Origin: an uncultured bacterium
GTDB lineage: Bacteria; Actinomycetota; Coriobacteriia; Coriobacteriales; Coriobacteriaceae
Direction: 5' to 3'
NCBI GenBank assembly: GCA_905215385.1
Contig: CAJMPY010000007.1
Coordinates: forward strand, 29,115-93,114
DNA length: 64,000 nucleotides
How positions within the stretch are numbered: the first letter of the stretch is position 1; every line of letters begins with the position of its first letter. Of this stretch, positions 1 to 6,621 are shown piece by piece. Made by a program: the position numbers and the translations under genes. The notes under the pieces were generated by a model that saw only the letters and a list, made by a program, of their open reading frames with translations, was not told the DNA's origin and did not search any database.

Positions 1-423
1 CACGGCCAGGTCGTCGCCGTACTCGGCGCGCGCCGCATCGACCGTCTCGCGCTTGACCATGTGCGCCATGGGACAGTCCGCGCCCGGCTCGGGCAGCAGC
101 ACGGTCTTGGTGGGATTGAGCAGCTTGGCGCTCTCGCCCATAAACTCCACGCCGCACAGCACGATGGTCTGCTGCGGCAGGCTCTTGGCAAGCTTTGCCA
201 GGTAGAAGCTGTCGCCGACGTAATCGGCCACAGCCTGAACCTCGGGCGCCACGTAATAGTGCGCCAGGATCACCGCGTCGCGTTGGGTTTTAAGTTGCTG
301 AATGGCCTCGACGAGCTCTGCGGGCACCAGTGCCGCGCGCTCCGTTGCCGTCGTTGCCGATGCTAGGCCGGCCGCGATATCGCGTGCAAGCTCCGACGCA
401 TCCATGTTCGCGCTCTGTGCCAT
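1..423 (-). CDS. nadA: Quinolinate synthase NadA, N-terminal part (runs off the left edge)
   Basis: NadA condenses iminoaspartate with dihydroxyacetone phosphate to quinolinate, the first dedicated product of de novo NAD synthesis, using a [4Fe-4S] cluster. The visible 141 residues contain the family's typical ILAHYYVAPEVQ segment, GDSFYLA, and IVLCGVEFMGESAK, whose Cys is the first cluster ligand. They end near EPGADCPMAHMV. The remaining cluster cysteines lie beyond position 1. The start at 423 is preceded by a good AGAGAGGGG ribosome site. A palindrome overlapping a promoter lies just upstream, so the gene is probably repressed by NAD precursors. The identification is firm; only the N-terminal portion can be judged. 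Confidence 0.95.
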   Translation of the reverse strand, partial: MAQSANMDASELARDIAAGLASATTATERAALVPAELVEAIQQLKTQRDAVILAHYYVAPEVQAVADYVGDSFYLAKLAKSLPQQTIVLCGVEFMGESAKLLNPTKTVLLPEPGADCPMAHMVKRETVDAARAEYGDDLAV

Positions 424-458
424 CAAGGCCCCTCTCTTTTGGCGAATCTTGGGGCTTT

Positions 459-508
459 AGTATGACACCTAGGTTTACAGCTGACAAGACAGCTGTAAAC
501 CTAGGTGT
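459..508 (-). promoter_or_regulatory. nadA promoter overlapped by a 19-bp palindromic operator
   Basis: Two perfect 19-base arms (465-483 and 490-508) are separated by 6 bases. On the minus strand a -35 box TTGTCA (482-487) and a -10 box CATACT (459-464) are spaced by exactly 17 bases, so the palindrome covers the -35 and the spacer. No U-run follows, which argues against a terminator. The position fits a repressor of NAD biosynthesis such as NiaR/YrxA. The repressor identity is inferred from the target gene and a partial resemblance of the palindrome core to NiaR sites. Confidence 0.7.
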
Positions 509-539
509 AAAGTTGAAATAAAGATTCAATCATGCGGCA

Positions 540-584
540 GGTCCATTTTCGAACTGGCAAGCTGAGGAAAGCCGAAAATGGACC
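540..584. repeat. Hairpin with 12-bp arms
   Basis: Arms GGTCCATTTTCG (540-551) and CGAAAATGGACC (573-584) are perfect complements around a 21-base loop. It lies just outside the larger inverted-repeat element at 593-874. Function is unknown. Confidence 0.6.
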
Positions 585-592
585 CGCCCCAT

Positions 593-874
593 GATTCGGG
601 CAGCCCGTTTTGTCCTGGACCAAGGGGCAGTGGTCAAAAAGGGCCAAATATGAGTACTGTCACCAAATTAGTAGCATCGATTTTCCGGTCCAGAGCAGCA
701 AAATCGCCTTGTTTGGAGCCCGATCGCGACTCTGAAGAACGAAAATCGATGCACTTTTGGCCTCTGGCACCGATTTTTGAGGCCATTTGGCTGCCACCAA
801 ACTGGTAACAGTACTCATATTTGGCCCTTTTTGACCACCGGGTTTCCGGCAGGCCCCAAAAGCGGGCCCGAATC
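593..874. repeat. MITE-like element with long terminal inverted repeats
   Basis: Positions 631-660 and 808-837 form a perfect 30-base inverted repeat. The similarity continues outward, imperfectly, to GATTCGGGC at 593-601 and its complement GCCCGAATC at 866-874. A second inverted pair is nested inside (GCATCGATTTTC 674-685, complement 741-752). Short ORFs on both strands start with the same few residues, as expected from a palindrome, and are not believable genes. A non-autonomous mobile element or a large structured intergenic repeat are both possible. Confidence 0.65.
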
Positions 875-892
875 GCTCGATCCGGGCCCGCT
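861..892. repeat. GC-rich hairpin
   Basis: AGCGGGCCC (861-869) pairs perfectly with GGGCCCGCT (884-892) around a 14-base loop. It overlaps the right end of the 593-874 element. No U-run follows it. Confidence 0.5.
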
Positions 893-983
893 GGGGGTAG
901 CGAGCACAATCGAGGTGTAAGAAGCAAGAGAGGGCCATCGCCTAGAATCGTCAGCGCCTAGATATTCAACGAGAGGAAAGACA

Positions 984-1378
984 ATGGTCCGCAGCGACAT
1001 GCTACCCCAGCCGGACCGGGGGCTCGGCCTCGACCGGCCCCAGACCGAGGCATTTCACCGACGAGTTCAAGAGGAAGATAGTCGATCTCCACAACGCCGG
1101 AAAGCCCAGGCGCGAGGCCATGGACGAGTGCGACCTCGACAAGAGCACCGTGGAGAGGCGGGTCAAGTCGATAAACGAGACCGGCTCGCCGCGCGCCGCC
1201 GACAACCGCACGCCCGAGTAGAACCGGATCCTGGAGCCCGAGCGCGAGAACCGCAGGCTCCGGATGGAGGTCAACGTCTTAAGACGAGCGGCGCCAGCAT
1301 ACGCTCGGAAGTCAGGGCCATGGCGGCCAACGGGGGGCCGCTGCCCCATATCGGCGCAGCGCTGGCATCGAGGCCTTC
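984..1378 (+). pseudogene. Degraded IS3-family OrfA remnant
   Basis: An intact start with a GAGAGGAAAG ribosome site lies at 984, but the transposase helix-turn-helix reading frame (FTDEFKRKIVDLHNAGKPRR from about 1054, then STVERRVKSIN) is in a different frame, so a frameshift separates them. That frame then meets an in-frame TAG after RTPE, and continues as a recognisable OrfA tail (NRILEPERENRRLRMEV, then YARK). No OrfB follows, because the sequence is cut at 1379 by the end of a second IS element. This is a dead fragment of an older insertion. Confidence 0.75.
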
Positions 1379-1417
1379 TGACCTGTGTCAAGATTTCGGA
1401 CACGCATGCTCGAGAAA

Positions 1418-2299
1418 TCAAGCGGCCATAGGCATGGCCTCGAGCTTGGGCTCGGTTCTCTCGAAGAAGGCCGCCATGGCCTCGGCCGGCACCTTGTAGC
1501 CGATCGTCGAGCGGGGCCTTCGGCGGTTGTAGTACGCCTCGATGAACTCGACCACCGCGTGCTTGGCGGAATCCCTGGTCGGGAAGCTGCGCCTGTAGTA
1601 CATCTCGTTCTTCAGCGTGGCGAGGAACGACTCGGCCACCGCGTTGTCGTGGCAGTTGCCGGCGCGGCTGCAGGACAGCCGCACGTCGTTGTCGCGCGCC
1701 CATTCGGCCAGAAGCCTGCTGGTGTACTGGGCGCCGCGGTCGGCGTGGAATATCGCGTTGCCGGCCACGTAGCCGCGCGATTTGGCCAACGCCAGCGCCG
1801 AAACCACGATGTCGGCGGTCATGCGCTCGGAGAGCGACCAGCCCACCACCATGCGGGTGTTGAGGTCGATGACCGTCGACAGGTACAGCCATCCCTCGCC
1901 GGTGCGCAGGTAGGTGATGTCGCCCACGAGCTTGCAGGTTGGAACGGGACTGGTGAAGTCGCGGCGCACCAGGTCGGGCCGGGGCCTGGCCTTCGGGTCG
2001 GGGATGGTGGTGCGCTTCCTGGCGTTGGGCGTGCAGCCGCGTATTCCCAGCTCGCGCATCAGCTTGCGCACCCTGTACAGGGTCAATCCGGAGAACTCGC
2101 CGGGCAGGAAGCATTTCACGAACCGGAAGCCGAACCTGCGGTCCGACTCCAGCCACACGCGCCGGACCGCCTCGCGCTCGGCCGACCAGTCTTCTCGCGG
2201 GCAGCCGTTGGAGAGCCACGAGTAGAAGCCCGATCGGCTCACGCCGAGCACGCGGGCCATCATTTTCACCGGGAATTCGGCCTTCTCCGCCAACATCAT
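1418..2299 (-). CDS. IS3-family transposase OrfB (DDE integrase)
   Basis: This is the catalytic half of the transposase. An HTH_21-like stretch (VKMMARVLGVSRSGFYSWL) is followed by the rve integrase core with the DDE triad: D in GDITYL, D in FHADRGAQYTS and E in HDNAVAESFLATLKNE. The C-terminus has the usual YYNRRRPRSTIGY motif. The frame is open upstream of the ATG at 2299 and overlaps orfA. A run of six A residues on the coding strand (2347-2352) in orfA lies where a -1 ribosomal slip would join the two products, as is established for IS3 elements. It appears intact and probably active or recently active. Confidence 0.9.
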   Translation of the reverse strand: MMLAEKAEFPVKMMARVLGVSRSGFYSWLSNGCPREDWSAEREAVRRVWLESDRRFGFRFVKCFLPGEFSGLTLYRVRKLMRELGIRGCTPNARKRTTIPDPKARPRPDLVRRDFTSPVPTCKLVGDITYLRTGEGWLYLSTVIDLNTRMVVGWSLSERMTADIVVSALALAKSRGYVAGNAIFHADRGAQYTSRLLAEWARDNDVRLSCSRAGNCHDNAVAESFLATLKNEMYYRRSFPTRDSAKHAVVEFIEAYYNRRRPRSTIGYKVPAEAMAAFFERTEPKLEAMPMAA

Positions 2300-2313
2300 C
2301 CGGTAGCACGCGG

Positions 2314-2598
2314 CTACGCCTGGCTTTTGGCGAAGAAGGCCGCGGCTTTTTTCAAGAAGGCGTTCTCCATCTCGAGCTCGCGTATGCGCCTTTTCGCCTC
2401 GCGAAGCTCGCGGTCCTCGGCCTTGGGGTCGGGCCCGCCGGCAAGCTCGCGCCGGCGATTCTGCACCCACTTGTTCACGGTCTTGGAATTCAGGCCCAGT
2501 TCTGCGCAGCATTCCGTTATCGGCCTGCCCGTCGAGATGATGTAGTCGGCGGTCTCGCGCCTGAACTCGTCGGTGTACTTGGCGGCTGGGTTGGACAT
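2314..2598 (-). CDS. IS3-family transposase OrfA
   Basis: This 94-residue protein has the HTH_Tnp_1 fold: YTDEFRRETADYI, then ITECCAELGLNSKTVNKWV, followed by a leucine-zipper-like coiled coil (EDRELREAKRRIRELEMENA). OrfA binds the element ends, and by -1 frameshifting at the A6 run (2347-2352) it is fused to OrfB to give the active OrfAB transposase. The stop lies just beyond the slip site, as in other IS3 elements. Confidence 0.9.
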   Translation of the reverse strand: MSNPAAKYTDEFRRETADYIISTGRPITECCAELGLNSKTVNKWVQNRRRELAGGPDPKAEDRELREAKRRIRELEMENAFLKKAAAFFAKSQA

Positions 2599-2680
2599 AG
2601 CATACCGTCCTCTCGGTCGTCGATGAATGCATTCTAAAGGATTGGGCCTCTAGCATGCGTGTCCGAAAAGACGATACAGG

Positions 2681-3799
2681 TCAGACAACCCAATCAGACG
2701 TCGTCTCGAGCGCGTCCTCTGCACGGTCGAGCGTGCTTCTGGCCTTGGCACCCTGTTTGAACCACGAGCGCAGGTCCTCGAGCGTGCTGCCCGCTGCATA
2801 CACCTTGATTTTGCGACCGCCTTTCGTGGTCACCGTGCAACGGTCGCCGCTCTCGCTGTTCTCGTGCGCCGTGACCTTCTTGAGGTAATCGCGACGGAAC
2901 GCCACGACGCGGGCATTGCTGATCTCGATGAACCAATCATCGTCGACAAGCGAAGTGCCCGTGGTACCTCGACTTGCCATCTCCTCGGCGAAGGAGAAGC
3001 CGAGTTCGCGCTCCTGCCTGCCGATCTCGAGGATGCCGCGGGCGGGCATGCTGAGCATGAGCAGGGGCAGGAGTCCCCCTATGAACAGGAAGAGGAACGG
3101 GACGAGCAAGAGCAGACGAGCACCGGCATCGGTGAAAACAGCCATGAAGGCGATCACGAGCGAGAAGACGAGCGCCATGCCGTTGAAAACAATCGTCAAC
3201 GGCTTGATGGCAGACCAACACAGGCCCGCCTTGGTCATGGGACCGTCGACGGCGTCCGAGACTTCGATGCCCTCTTCCTCCAGACGGGCGAGGAGGTTGA
3301 GCGAGCACACCCCCTCGAGGCTTATCGAGCAGAACTTCCGGTCGCCCTCGAACAGGTCGATCCTCATCATCTGCGTGTGAAGCGTTGCACGGGTGATGTT
3401 GCCAAACGTCGTCTCCTTGCGGATGCCGAAGGCGTTACGCGAGAGAATTCGCTCACCGTCCACGTCGATGCGCGGGATGCTCAGCAGGGCCCAGATGGCC
3501 ATGCCCGCGAGCGCCATGGCGTGACCGAACCACACAAGTTCGTGGTCCCACTCGCCCAACGAGACGCCCTGCCAGACGTAGACACCCAGCATGAGCAGTT
3601 CGAACGCGACGGCGCAGCAGGCGATGATCGTGCGAATGGCAGCGGGCATGCGCACCGTGAAGCGATCGAGGCTGTCCGTCGCCTCACTGCGCTCGCGCGC
3701 GCCGCGACGGGCGACCCATGCAGTGAGCGGACCGACGATGAACACCACCATCGCCACGCGCAGGAACGATTCGAGTATGTCGCCCATATTAACCACCAT
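2681..3799 (-). CDS. Multi-pass membrane protein of unknown function, 3' end abuts IS
   Basis: I do not recognise the family. The 372-residue protein has an N-terminal membrane segment (residues about 8-28), a second pair around 55-110, and a third pair of long hydrophobic segments around 200-250, with a soluble C-terminal domain. The last sense codon lies against the IS3 right terminal repeat, and the TGA stop (2681-2683) is made of the IS's own final three bases. The native C-terminus may therefore have been lost. The upstream ATG at 3799 is used here; an in-frame ATG four codons later is equally possible, since neither has a strong ribosome site. Confidence 0.6.
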   Translation of the reverse strand: MVVNMGDILESFLRVAMVVFIVGPLTAWVARRGARERSEATDSLDRFTVRMPAAIRTIIACCAVAFELLMLGVYVWQGVSLGEWDHELVWFGHAMALAGMAIWALLSIPRIDVDGERILSRNAFGIRKETTFGNITRATLHTQMMRIDLFEGDRKFCSISLEGVCSLNLLARLEEEGIEVSDAVDGPMTKAGLCWSAIKPLTIVFNGMALVFSLVIAFMAVFTDAGARLLLLVPFLFLFIGGLLPLLMLSMPARGILEIGRQERELGFSFAEEMASRGTTGTSLVDDDWFIEISNARVVAFRRDYLKKVTAHENSESGDRCTVTTKGGRKIKVYAAGSTLEDLRSWFKQGAKARSTLDRAEDALETTSDWVV

Positions 3800-3974
3800 C
3801 CCAATAGAAAACGTGAATTTGGGAGACTATAGCAGAGCGAAGCGATCTGCACGGCATCGTCCGGGTGTTTTCGGCATACGGTGGAAACCAGCGGCAGCGG
3901 ACGTTGAGAACTCACCCAAAAGACGCGATTCGACCGAAGCGATTCTTCTTGACTTGGTCTCAATGTGATACGAC

Positions 3975-4502
3975 ATGCGCCACTACCTGCGCGGTCTTGC
4001 GGCCCTGATCGAAGAGGGTCACACCGATGAGGCACTCGAGCGCATCGACGCGCTCTGCGAGACCAACGACCGCACCGCCGTGCGCCGCTACTGCGCCAAC
4101 GAAACGGTCAACATTGCGCTCTCGTCGCTTTCCGCGGACATCAACGCGCACGGCATCACCGCCGACCTGCACGCCGCCGTGCCCGAAACCGTCCACGTGG
4201 GCGATGTCGATCTATTCAGTGTGGTATCGAACGCCCTGGACAATGCCATCGCCGCGGCGAGCGCCGCCCCCGAAGGCAAGCGGTTTGTCGACCTGGACCT
4301 TCGCTACGAAGACGGTCAGCTTCTATTGCTGGTTTCCAACACGTTTGGCCGTGCGCCGCACATGGTCGACGGCATGCCCGTGACTCAGCACACTGGGCAC
4401 GGCTTTGGCACCAAGAGCATTATGCTTGCCGTCGAGCGCATGAACGGCAACTGCCAGTTCCGCATTAACGGCGACCGGTTTGAGCTGCGCGCCGTGATGT
4501 AG
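3975..4502 (+). CDS. C-terminal fragment of a GHKL (AgrC/ComD-type) sensor kinase
   Basis: The 175 residues match only the cytoplasmic part of an HPK10-class kinase: a dimerisation helix starting DMRHYLRGLAALIEEG, then a GHKL ATPase with an N-box (SNALDNAIAAAS) and a G-box (GHGFGTKSIMLAVERMNG). The membrane sensor expected upstream is absent. An in-frame TGA (3966-3968) sits three codons before the first ATG, and no ribosome site is visible. The position where the phospho-accepting His of the HDxRH box would fall appears to read Tyr (YDMRHYL, the Tyr just before the ATG). No partner response regulator is adjacent. It is probably a decayed remnant rather than a working kinase. Confidence 0.7.
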   Translation: MRHYLRGLAALIEEGHTDEALERIDALCETNDRTAVRRYCANETVNIALSSLSADINAHGITADLHAAVPETVHVGDVDLFSVVSNALDNAIAAASAAPEGKRFVDLDLRYEDGQLLLLVSNTFGRAPHMVDGMPVTQHTGHGFGTKSIMLAVERMNGNCQFRINGDRFELRAVM

Positions 4503-4520
4503 GGGCTGCCGCCAACCTCG

Positions 4521-5096
4521 CTACAGCGGTGCAGCCGCCGGGGTCAGCTGCTTAATGTAGGCCCACATGCGCTGCTTGGCGGCCTTGTCGGTGAGCGCCG
4601 CCTCAAAACCGTCGAGCGCCAGCACGCGGCGCCCCTGCACATGGGCGACCAGGCCGGGCTTGAGCATGGCGGTGTCAAAGTCATCAATTGCCACAAGCAT
4701 ATCGGCATAGGTCTCGCGCATGACATCGGCCGCACTGTTGTCCAGCAGCAGCACCGCCTCGGGGTCCAAGGTCTCCAGCGCCTCGCGGAACAGGTCGCAC
4801 GTCAGGGCCTCGCCCGCCGCGACCGCTCCGTCGCCCGCGCCGGCGACGCTTGCCAGCACACAAAAATCCTCGGGGGCATATCCGATGGCACCGAGCGCCT
4901 TGCGCAACGCGGCGCCATCCGCGCCGGCGGCCAGCTCGCCGCCCGAGCACTCGGCTTCATCCAAATCGCCTTTGACCAGCACAATCGGCGAGCACGCGTT
5001 GCCCGCGATACGCACACCGCGATCTGCAAGCGACGCGAGCTCCTGCTCGGTCGCCTGAGCGATGGCTTCTTTTTTCTGGCTTTGTGACGTGGGCAT
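4521..5096 (-). CDS. Conserved hypothetical protein
   Basis: I do not recognise a family for this 191-residue soluble protein. It is acidic and alanine-rich, with no signal peptide or membrane segment. Notable stretches are ACSPIVLVKGDLDEAE, YAPEDFCVLASV and a conserved-looking VLLLDNSAADVMRETY. The start at 5096 is chosen because a GGAG ribosome site lies six bases upstream; an ATG ten codons further out lacks one. It is convergent with the kinase fragment and divergent from thioredoxin. Confidence 0.6.
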   Translation of the reverse strand: MPTSQSQKKEAIAQATEQELASLADRGVRIAGNACSPIVLVKGDLDEAECSGGELAAGADGAALRKALGAIGYAPEDFCVLASVAGAGDGAVAAGEALTCDLFREALETLDPEAVLLLDNSAADVMRETYADMLVAIDDFDTAMLKPGLVAHVQGRRVLALDGFEAALTDKAAKQRMWAYIKQLTPAAAPL

Positions 5097-5232
5097 GCGC
5101 TCTCCAATCGTTTGCGTGCCCACCATTATATAAAAGAGCCGCCCGCGAGTGGTTGCTTTGCGGGCCGCTGGGTATAAGCACGGTCGTACTGAGTTTTACG
5201 CGGCCGAGCCGCGTCGTATTATGGAGGTCACC

Positions 5233-5553
5233 ATGGCTGACATTAAGCAGATTACCCCCGAGAACTTCGGCGCTGTCGTCAACGATAGCCTGCCCGTACT
5301 GGTTGATTTTTGGGCCCCGTGGTGCGGCCCCTGCCGCTCGCTCTCGCCCATCGTAGACGAGGTTGCCGACGAGCTGGCCGGCAAGTTGGCTGTGGCCAAG
5401 TGCAACGTCGACGACAACCAGGACCTGGCCATGAAGTTTGGCGTCATGAGCATCCCCACGCTGATCGTCTTTAAGAACGGCGAGGAGGTCGACCGCTCGG
5501 TTGGCGCCTTACCCAAGGCAAGACTTCAGGCACTGCTGGAGAAACATCTGTAA
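5233..5553 (+). CDS. trxA: Thioredoxin
   Basis: This 106-residue cytoplasmic protein is a standard thioredoxin, which reduces protein disulfides and is itself recharged by thioredoxin reductase. The active-site WCGPC has its cysteines at 31 and 34, and the cis-proline loop reads SIPT. The usual core DFWAPWCGPC and the C-terminal GALPKARL are present. The start at 5233 follows a GGAGG site. It stands alone, with no trxB nearby. Confidence 0.95.
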   Translation: MADIKQITPENFGAVVNDSLPVLVDFWAPWCGPCRSLSPIVDEVADELAGKLAVAKCNVDDNQDLAMKFGVMSIPTLIVFKNGEEVDRSVGALPKARLQALLEKHL

Positions 5554-5664
5554 TACGCTTGTTACTTGTCTGCCGTCCATGAGCGGTTTCGCACCGCTCA
5601 CCGGAGTGCCAAACGCAAGGCATGCGACCACGGATAGTATGGTAGTTACAAACAGCCCCCAGTG

Positions 5665-5703
5665 AACGGGTGCGGGTCGCACAGGCTCGCACCCGTTTTC
5701 TTA
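5665..5703 (+). terminator. Rho-independent terminator after trxA
   Basis: A perfect 10-bp stem, AACGGGTGCG (5665-5674) with CGCACCCGTT (5688-5697), is followed by TTCTT. It separates trxA from the nikR/hyp genes. Confidence 0.75.
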
Positions 5704-5774
5704 TGCAGCTGCGCGCAAAGCGGGCGTAGTAAAATCTGAACCACTGAACTGCCCCATACAAAAGGAGATTTCCC

Positions 5775-6023
5775 ATGCATGATGTTGGAATGAACATGAG
5801 CCAGCTTGCCATGAGCGTCAAACAGGTCGACGACACCATCGAGCTCGCTCACGAATGGAGCCATCAGTTGCTGCATGCGACCGAGAATTTTGACATGGAG
5901 CGCATCGGCGCCAAGCTCGAGGCCGCCATGGCCGCGCTGCACGAGGCCCACGGCGCGCTCGAGGGCTACGAAGAGGCCATCGAGGCCGACCACAACTCCG
6001 TCGGCTCTGTGAAACTGGTGTAA
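5775..6023 (+). CDS. Small conserved protein upstream of nikR
   Basis: The 82-residue product has no family I recognise. It is helical and acidic, with heptad-like leucine and alanine spacing (MERIGAKLEAAMAALHEAHGALEGYEEAIEA) that suggests a coiled coil, and several histidines. An AAAGGAGA ribosome site precedes the ATG. Its stop is one base before the GTG of nikR, so the two are almost certainly cotranscribed and translationally coupled. A link to nickel handling or hydrogenase maturation is plausible from context only. Confidence 0.7.
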   Translation: MHDVGMNMSQLAMSVKQVDDTIELAHEWSHQLLHATENFDMERIGAKLEAAMAALHEAHGALEGYEEAIEADHNSVGSVKLV

Positions 6024-6024
6024 C

Positions 6025-6519
6025 GTGGCCGAGCACGAGCACGCGCACAATCACGGTGCGGACGACGATGCAAGCTGCCGCTACAGCGGCTCCAGCTCCG
6101 AGCTGGTCCGCTTTTCGGTCACCGCGCCCGACGACCTGCTGCGCCGCTTTGACGAGCAGATCGCGCGCCGCGGTGACGTGGCTAACCGATCCGAGGCCGT
6201 ACGCGATCTGATTCGCGCCTCGATCGCCAAGGAGCAGATGCGCACGCCCGATGAGCATGTTATCGGGTCGCTCACCATGATCTACGACCACCATACCGGC
6301 GACCTGACGCGCCGTCTGGACGAAGTGCAGCACGACTACACCGACGAGATCGTATCGACCATGCACGTGCATCTGGATCACCACAACTGCTTAGAGATTC
6401 TGGCGCTCAAGGGTCGCGGCGAGCGCGTCTACGAGCTGGCCGACCGTCTGCTGGGCCTGCGCGGCGTTAAGCACGGCGAGCTCACGTGCGCCGCCACCAA
6501 GCAGAGCCTGGGACTGTAG
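6025..6519 (+). CDS. nikR: Nickel-responsive repressor NikR
   Basis: NikR is a tetrameric ribbon-helix-helix regulator that binds DNA when loaded with nickel and usually represses nickel uptake. The RHH domain covers residues about 24-68 (ELVRFSVTAPDDLLRRF, then NRSEAVRDLIR), followed by the ACT-like metal domain. The nickel ligands are all present with correct spacing: His103, His114, His116 and Cys122 (equivalent to H76/H87/H89/C95 in E. coli). An unusual His-rich N-terminal extension (MAEHEHAHNH) could bind metal. The start is GTG. It precedes the hyp genes, consistent with nickel-linked control of hydrogenase maturation. Confidence 0.92.
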   Translation: MAEHEHAHNHGADDDASCRYSGSSSELVRFSVTAPDDLLRRFDEQIARRGDVANRSEAVRDLIRASIAKEQMRTPDEHVIGSLTMIYDHHTGDLTRRLDEVQHDYTDEIVSTMHVHLDHHNCLEILALKGRGERVYELADRLLGLRGVKHGELTCAATKQSLGL

Positions 6520-6527
6520 CGCACCTG

Positions 6528-6598
6528 CCAAAAAGGGACAGGTTTGTTGTGGCAGGTTTAGAAGTTTTACCGACCAAAATAAACCTGTCCCTTTTTGG
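6528..6598. repeat. Perfect 18-bp inverted repeat between nikR and hypF
   Basis: CCAAAAAGGGACAGGTTT (6528-6545) and its exact complement (6581-6598) flank a 35-base loop. It shares the phrase CCTGTCCCTTT with the CACCACAAAGG hairpin family seen elsewhere in the window. It could attenuate transcription between nikR and hypF. Confidence 0.65.
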
Positions 6599-6621
6599 TC
6601 GGTTTTGATGAGGGGTGTCGC

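Larger units (their letters stand above)
1379..2683 (-). mobile_element. IS3-family insertion sequence, complete
   Basis: Imperfect terminal inverted repeats of about 32 bases bound the element: 1379-1410 starts TGACCTGTGTC and 2652-2683 ends with the complement GATACAGGTCA, and both share TTTCGGACACGCATGCT. Inside are orfA and orfB in the usual IS3 arrangement, with orfB in the -1 frame. No matching 3-bp target duplication is seen (TTC on the left, GAC on the right), which may reflect a later rearrangement or my placement of the ends. The left end abuts an older IS3 remnant, and the right end abuts the 3' end of a membrane-protein gene. Confidence 0.85.

Noticed and set aside
578..938. Several 60-97-codon ORFs in the 593-874 element
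   Set aside because: They start alike on both strands because the DNA is palindromic; none resembles a protein family.
1002..2309. 435-codon minus-strand ORF across the IS3 element
   Set aside because: It is in a different frame from the DDE transposase and crosses the IS boundary into the older remnant.
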